A DNA stretch of 37,117 nucleotides from Lachnospiraceae bacterium (GTDB taxonomy: Bacteria > Bacillota > Clostridia > Lachnospirales > Lachnospiraceae), in assembly GCA_022769665.1 (NCBI GenBank), contig JALEIR010000048.1:1-37117 (forward strand), given 5' to 3'. The notes under the pieces were generated by a model. It ran no database searches. It had not been told where the DNA came from and was given only the letters and a program-made list of their open reading frames with translations. This document shows positions 32,803-37,117 of this stretch, in pieces (position 1 is the first letter of the stretch; every line of letters begins with the position of its first letter). The translations under genes were made by a program, and so were the position numbers.

Positions 32803-32872
32803 GTAAAAAACGAATAAGATAGAAGAAAAAGCGGAAGCTGAAGCGATAAAAACAGAAAGGCAAGATGAGGAA

Positions 32873-35800
32873 ATGAAGGATTGTCTGCAATTATTTGACA
32901 ACCGGACAGCGGAATGGTTTCGAGAGAAGCTGGGTGCGCCTACGCAGGTGCAGGAGGCTTCCTGGCCTGCCATTGCCGCGGGAGGACATGTACTTGTGTC
33001 CGCACCTACCGGGACGGGAAAAACCCTCTCTGCTTTTCTGGTATTTTTGGACAGACTCAAAAAGCAGGCAGAGGAAGGGAGTCTGAAGCAGGAACTGCAG
33101 CTTATTTATGTATCACCTTTGAAATCTCTTGCGGCTGATATTCGTGAAAATTTGCGTAGGCCGTTGGAAGGGATTGGCGGGGAGAAACTGATTTCCGTGG
33201 CAATTCGAACCGGAGATACTACACAAAAAGAGCGGCAGCAGATGGTAAAAAAGCCGCCACATATTCTGATTATTACGCCGGAGTCTCTGTATTTAATGTT
33301 GACAAGTAAGACAGGGCAGAATGTGCTCTGTACCGCAAAGGCAGTTATCATAGACGAACTGCATGCCCTGATTGATACAAAGCGGGGCGCACATTTAATG
33401 CTGTCTATAGCGAGATTGGATGTACTATGCAAAAAGCCCTTGCAGCGTATCGGTCTTTCCGCTACCATTGCGCCCCTTGAGCAAGCTGCGGAATATCTGG
33501 CTCCCGAGCCTGTCATGATAGCAGCGCCATCTATGGAAAAGAAAGTACAATTGCAGATTTTAAGTCCTTATGCGGATACAAATAAAAAGAAAAAAGACCC
33601 GGTGTGGCAGGAACTTGCTGCGCTGGTGTACCGATATTGTCAGGGAAACCGCAGTGTCATCGCATTTGTGGAGGGCAGGAGATATGCGGAGAAGCTTGCC
33701 TATTATGTAAATCTTCTGGGCGGAGAAGATTTTGCCCGGGTGCATCACGGAAGTCTTTCCAAGGAACAGAGGCAGGAGACGGAGGAGGATTTGCGAGAAG
33801 GCAGATTGCGGCTTTTGTGTGCAACTTCTTCTATGGAACTGGGAATCGATGTCGGTGATATTGATCAGGTGCTTCAGGTGGGCTGCCCGCGTACTATTTC
33901 AGGTACCATGCAAAGACTGGGACGGGCCGGGCATAATCCAACACGAACCAGTGTCATGTATTTATTTCCCAGAACAGCTGCAGAGTGTTTACAGTGTGGG
34001 ATGACGGCGCAGTTGGCCCGGGAAGCACAGGTAGAACGGTTGAATCCGCCGGAGGGATGTCTGGATGTGCTGGCACAGCATTTGGTTTCCATGGCAGCTT
34101 TTCAGGGTTATGAAATAGATGAGGTGATGGAGCTTCTTCCCAGAGCGTGGCCCTTCAGGAATGTAACAAGGGAGGATGTAAAAGCGGTTCTGGGCATGCT
34201 GGCGGGAGATTATGAACATGAAAGAGACATGCCGGTGCGGCCTCGAATTCTTTACGACAGAATCCATGAGCGGGTGGAAGGTGACGGCTACAGCAGGATG
34301 CTGGCAGTTTCCGCAGGGGGAACTATTCCCGACAAAGGGCTTTACACCGTACGGACAGAGGACGGTGTGAAGGTTGGCGAGGTGGATGAGGAGTTCGTCT
34401 ACGAGACCCGGAGGGGAGATAAGTTTATTCTGGGTGCCTTTGCCTGGCAGGTAACAAATATCGGCAGAGATACGGTCAGTGTGGTACAGGCTCCCGTGGA
34501 GGGCGCAAAACTTCCTTTTTGGAAAGGGGAATTGAAGGGTAGAAACAAGGAAACAGGCACCGCATTCGGCAGAATATATCGTAAACTTCAGGAGGCAGAG
34601 GAAGACGGAAGGCTGACGGAAGCCTTGGGGAATCTTGGATTGGACGATTCTGCCACAAGTCTCGCCGCAGGATATTTGCAGCGACAAATTGCCGCTACAG
34701 GAGGATTGCCCGATGACAGAACGATTATAGCGGAACATTTCATGGATCAGTCCGGTAACAGCCAGCTGATGATTCACTCTGTTTTCGGAAGACAGATTAA
34801 CAGTCCGCTGGCTTTGCTGGTGGCTCAGACTGCCAGGGAAGAGTTGGATATCAATATTGGAAGTGTGGACGAGGAGGATGGTTTTCTGCTTTATTCCTAT
34901 GGAAGCGGAGTAATTCCGGAGGGCTTGTTATATCGGGTGAATGCAGAAACTTCGGAAGCCGTTTTGTCGGCGTTGCTTCCGGCGACCCCGCTTTTTAACA
35001 TGGCATTTCGCTATAACTGCGGCAGAGCGCTGATGATGGGTGTGCGGAAGAACGGAAGACAGCCCCTTTGGATGCAGCGGCTTCGCAGTGCCGAAATGCT
35101 GGACCGGGTGGTACGGGAAAGGGAACATCCTTTGATTCGGGAGACCAGACAGGAGTGTATGAGACAGCTCTGGGATGTGGCGGGAGTAAGGGAAATATTG
35201 GAAATGATTCACGCCGGAGAAATTGCAGTACGTGAGATATATACGGATACGGCTTCACCAATGTCCCTGCCGTTACAGTGGAGTCAGGAGGCTGCGGTGA
35301 TGTATGATTACTCGCCCACGCCTCGGGGAATTCATGCTGCTGTGGAAGAAGCATTGAAACAGGAAAAGGAGTTGGTGCGTCCGGGAGCAGAGGAGCTTTC
35401 CCGGGTGCAGGAAAGAGGCAAGCTTCCCGGGGATGAGAGACAGCTTCATTCTCTTTTGATGACAGAAGGAGATTTAGCGGCCGGTGAACTGGAAATTCCT
35501 GTGGAGTGGCTGGAAAATCTGGCAGCGGAGGGCCGTGCGGTATATCTGGAGCAGGGACTATGGATTGCGGCGGAACAGCAAGGACAGTATCAGCAGGCCT
35601 TGGAGAATCCAAAATGCGAAGAGGCATGCCATATCGTCCGCCGTATGTTGCGCTATCGGGGCGGAGCATGCGCAGAACAGGTAGCCGGGCGCTACGGCTG
35701 GACAGAGGAAATTGCCAGGGAAGTGCTTGAGGAGCTATGTCGGAAGGGAGAGGTCGTTGCTCAGGAGGAAACTTTTGATACCAAGGGCGTAGCTGAGCCG

Positions 35801-37090
35801 ATTCCGGATATGGGTGATACCGGAACAATCACTTTGCGTGAGTCGAATGGTTTGAATGCTGTATCAGGGCAGAAGCAGGTGATATACTACCATGCTGAGT
35901 TATATAAGCGGGCACGAATTAATACGTTAAGAAATCGCAGGGAGGAGATTGTCACCTGCCATCCGGAAAATTATGCGGCACTTCTGTTTTCCCGTATACA
36001 GCGTTCTGCTCCCGGAGAGGAATGTCTGAAGGAAACAATTGCTTCATTTGCGGGAACAGCTGTACCTGCAAATTTGTGGGAAGAAGTAATTTTACCTGCC
36101 AGAGTTAGAAATTACAGAGAGGGACTTCTGGATAACTTTCTGGCGGAAGGAGAGTATTTCTGGCACATGGAAGAAGGCGGAAGGCTTCGCTTTGATACCA
36201 CGGAAAGAATTGACTGGGACAGAGATCCGGAGGTGCCTTGGGACACGCTGTCGGACAAGGAAAGACTTGTGGCGGAAGCGCTGTTGAGGCGGGGAGCCAG
36301 CTTCATGCAGGCTCTGAACAATGTATTGCCGGGAGAGTCCCCCCATGATACGTTGCTTTCCTTGCTGGAAAAGGGAATTGTGTGTGCGGACAGCTTTGTA
36401 CCGGTGCGCCAGTGGCTGAATTATGTGAAAACACAGAAAGCCACGGTAAGGCAGCGGGTGAATGTCCGGGTGAAGGCTCTGCAGGCAGGACGCTTTGACC
36501 TGGTACGCCCTCTACGTCCGATGACGGTACAGGAGCAAATGGACGGCTGCTTTGACCGATATCTGATTTTATGCCGGGAAACGGCTGCCGCTTACGGTCT
36601 GTCCTGGCAGGAAGCACTGAAACTTCTGAGGGTCCAGGAGTACACGGGACAGGTGAGAAGAGGTTATTACGTAAAAGGACTTTCCGGGGCGCAATTTATC
36701 CGCAGAAAAGACTTTGAGAGCGTCACTGCGGCCCTGCTGCATCCCCGGAAGGAGACGATGTGGCTGAATGCTGCTGACCCGATACAGCCCTGGGGAAAAT
36801 TGCTTCCTCATGAGGAAGACAGAGGGTTTATCAATGTGCCGGGGACGGTCATTGCTTTTCGGAGCGGCTTGCCGGTGGCGCTCATGGAGAGACAGGGCAA
36901 GACACTGCGCATTTTTAATGGAGCGGAGCCGGAGGAGGTTATGTCTCTGTTTACTGATGAATATAGACGGGGCAGAATCCTTCCCGGGAAAAAACGCATC
37001 GTTGTAAAAGAATATCCGTCCGAAGCGGCAGTACTGCTGACAGAGAGTGGCTTCCTGCGGGAAATGCAGGACTATGTTTTGTACCGGTGA
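32873..37090 (+). CDS. Lhr-type large DEAD/DEAH-box helicase
   Basis: 1405 residues, the full length of bacterial Lhr proteins. Superfamily 2 core: Q-like region TQVQEASWPAI, Walker A APTGTGKT (Lys50), motif Ia SPLKSLAADI, DELH at 161-164 (Walker B, part of IIDELHAL), SAT in GLSATIAP, motif V TSSMELGIDVGDIDQVLQ and motif VI QRLGRAGHNP. A winged-helix and Lhr-specific beta region follow (about 420-860). The C-terminal third (about 860-1405) has the extra domains seen in long Lhr proteins. Lhr is a 3'-to-5' DNA or RNA:DNA helicase linked to DNA repair. The ribosome site is weak (AAAGG 12 bases upstream). The stop lies 27 bases from the window end. Confidence 0.93.
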   Translation: MKDCLQLFDNRTAEWFREKLGAPTQVQEASWPAIAAGGHVLVSAPTGTGKTLSAFLVFLDRLKKQAEEGSLKQELQLIYVSPLKSLAADIRENLRRPLEGIGGEKLISVAIRTGDTTQKERQQMVKKPPHILIITPESLYLMLTSKTGQNVLCTAKAVIIDELHALIDTKRGAHLMLSIARLDVLCKKPLQRIGLSATIAPLEQAAEYLAPEPVMIAAPSMEKKVQLQILSPYADTNKKKKDPVWQELAALVYRYCQGNRSVIAFVEGRRYAEKLAYYVNLLGGEDFARVHHGSLSKEQRQETEEDLREGRLRLLCATSSMELGIDVGDIDQVLQVGCPRTISGTMQRLGRAGHNPTRTSVMYLFPRTAAECLQCGMTAQLAREAQVERLNPPEGCLDVLAQHLVSMAAFQGYEIDEVMELLPRAWPFRNVTREDVKAVLGMLAGDYEHERDMPVRPRILYDRIHERVEGDGYSRMLAVSAGGTIPDKGLYTVRTEDGVKVGEVDEEFVYETRRGDKFILGAFAWQVTNIGRDTVSVVQAPVEGAKLPFWKGELKGRNKETGTAFGRIYRKLQEAEEDGRLTEALGNLGLDDSATSLAAGYLQRQIAATGGLPDDRTIIAEHFMDQSGNSQLMIHSVFGRQINSPLALLVAQTAREELDINIGSVDEEDGFLLYSYGSGVIPEGLLYRVNAETSEAVLSALLPATPLFNMAFRYNCGRALMMGVRKNGRQPLWMQRLRSAEMLDRVVREREHPLIRETRQECMRQLWDVAGVREILEMIHAGEIAVREIYTDTASPMSLPLQWSQEAAVMYDYSPTPRGIHAAVEEALKQEKELVRPGAEELSRVQERGKLPGDERQLHSLLMTEGDLAAGELEIPVEWLENLAAEGRAVYLEQGLWIAAEQQGQYQQALENPKCEEACHIVRRMLRYRGGACAEQVAGRYGWTEEIAREVLEELCRKGEVVAQEETFDTKGVAEPIPDMGDTGTITLRESNGLNAVSGQKQVIYYHAELYKRARINTLRNRREEIVTCHPENYAALLFSRIQRSAPGEECLKETIASFAGTAVPANLWEEVILPARVRNYREGLLDNFLAEGEYFWHMEEGGRLRFDTTERIDWDRDPEVPWDTLSDKERLVAEALLRRGASFMQALNNVLPGESPHDTLLSLLEKGIVCADSFVPVRQWLNYVKTQKATVRQRVNVRVKALQAGRFDLVRPLRPMTVQEQMDGCFDRYLILCRETAAAYGLSWQEALKLLRVQEYTGQVRRGYYVKGLSGAQFIRRKDFESVTAALLHPRKETMWLNAADPIQPWGKLLPHEEDRGFINVPGTVIAFRSGLPVALMERQGKTLRIFNGAEPEEVMSLFTDEYRRGRILPGKKRIVVKEYPSEAAVLLTESGFLREMQDYVLYR

Positions 37091-37117
37091 GTTGAAAATT
37101 GCTTTTGAAAATGTATA

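Noticed and set aside
34995..35828. Minus-strand open frame of 277 codons inside the helicase gene
   Set aside because: Proline- and serine-rich antisense of the Lhr coding sequence, without a ribosome site or family text.
1..37117. CRISPR array, phage or rRNA genes
   Set aside because: No regularly spaced repeats, phage structural genes or rRNA sequence were seen; tRNA-Pro is the only RNA gene recognised.

Overview
The window reads as chromosome of a low-to-mid GC, Gram-positive, spore-forming anaerobe of the Clostridia, most likely Lachnospiraceae. Signs of this are a SpoVAF/GerA-type germination protein and a YtaF-type sporulation membrane protein, a PerR plus reverse-rubrerythrin pair, cytoplasmic plant-glycan enzymes, LuxS, AGGAGG-type ribosome binding sites and sigma-A-like promoters. 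No integrase, transposase, phage gene or CRISPR array is visible.

Layout. 1-4.5 kb: an MBOAT acyltransferase fragment, the SpoVAF-like protein and YtaF (all minus), a UPF0340/YwlG-family protein (plus), then murG with an upstream TSCPD-domain gene (minus). 4.6-9.2 kb: a plus-strand three-gene glycan cassette (GH43, MGH1-type hydrolase, GH4), closed by a terminator. The 5' end of its GH43 gene abuts a minus-strand coding remnant and looks like a recombination joint. 9.3-13.2 kb: an unknown membrane protein, pgi, a D-2-hydroxyacid dehydrogenase and GtrA (plus). 13.2-16.2 kb: luxS and mtnN (methyl cycle, AI-2) and a GGDEF-EAL protein with a degenerate GGDEF motif (minus). 16.4-17.6 kb: a 78-residue orphan protein followed by two decayed genes. 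17.6-18.6 kb: perR and a reverse rubrerythrin.

18.7-24.8 kb holds the main find: a complete vanG-type glycopeptide-resistance locus on the minus strand. The order is vanR-vanS, an intrinsic terminator, then vanG (D-Ala:D-Ser ligase), vanXY (D,D-peptidase) and vanT (membrane serine racemase). Together these would sense the antibiotic, make D-Ser, join it to D-Ala and remove precursors ending in D-Ala-D-Ala. An 11-bp direct-repeat motif is found on the gene strand upstream of both vanR and vanG, about 18 bp from a possible -10, and is a good candidate VanR operator. At the vanG end it lies before the terminator, so the hairpin may lie in the vanG leader.

25-27.2 kb: a second, uncharacterised OmpR-type two-component system, then a decayed XRE/GyrI-like regulator. 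27.6-32.6 kb: an RsmF-like rRNA methyltransferase, an RluA-family pseudouridine synthase, an AI-2E-family permease and an O-antigen-ligase-like protein. 32.6-37.1 kb: tRNA-Pro(CGG) on the minus strand with its own promoter and a bidirectional terminator, then a full-length Lhr-type helicase. All functional calls come from reading the sequence; no database search was run.
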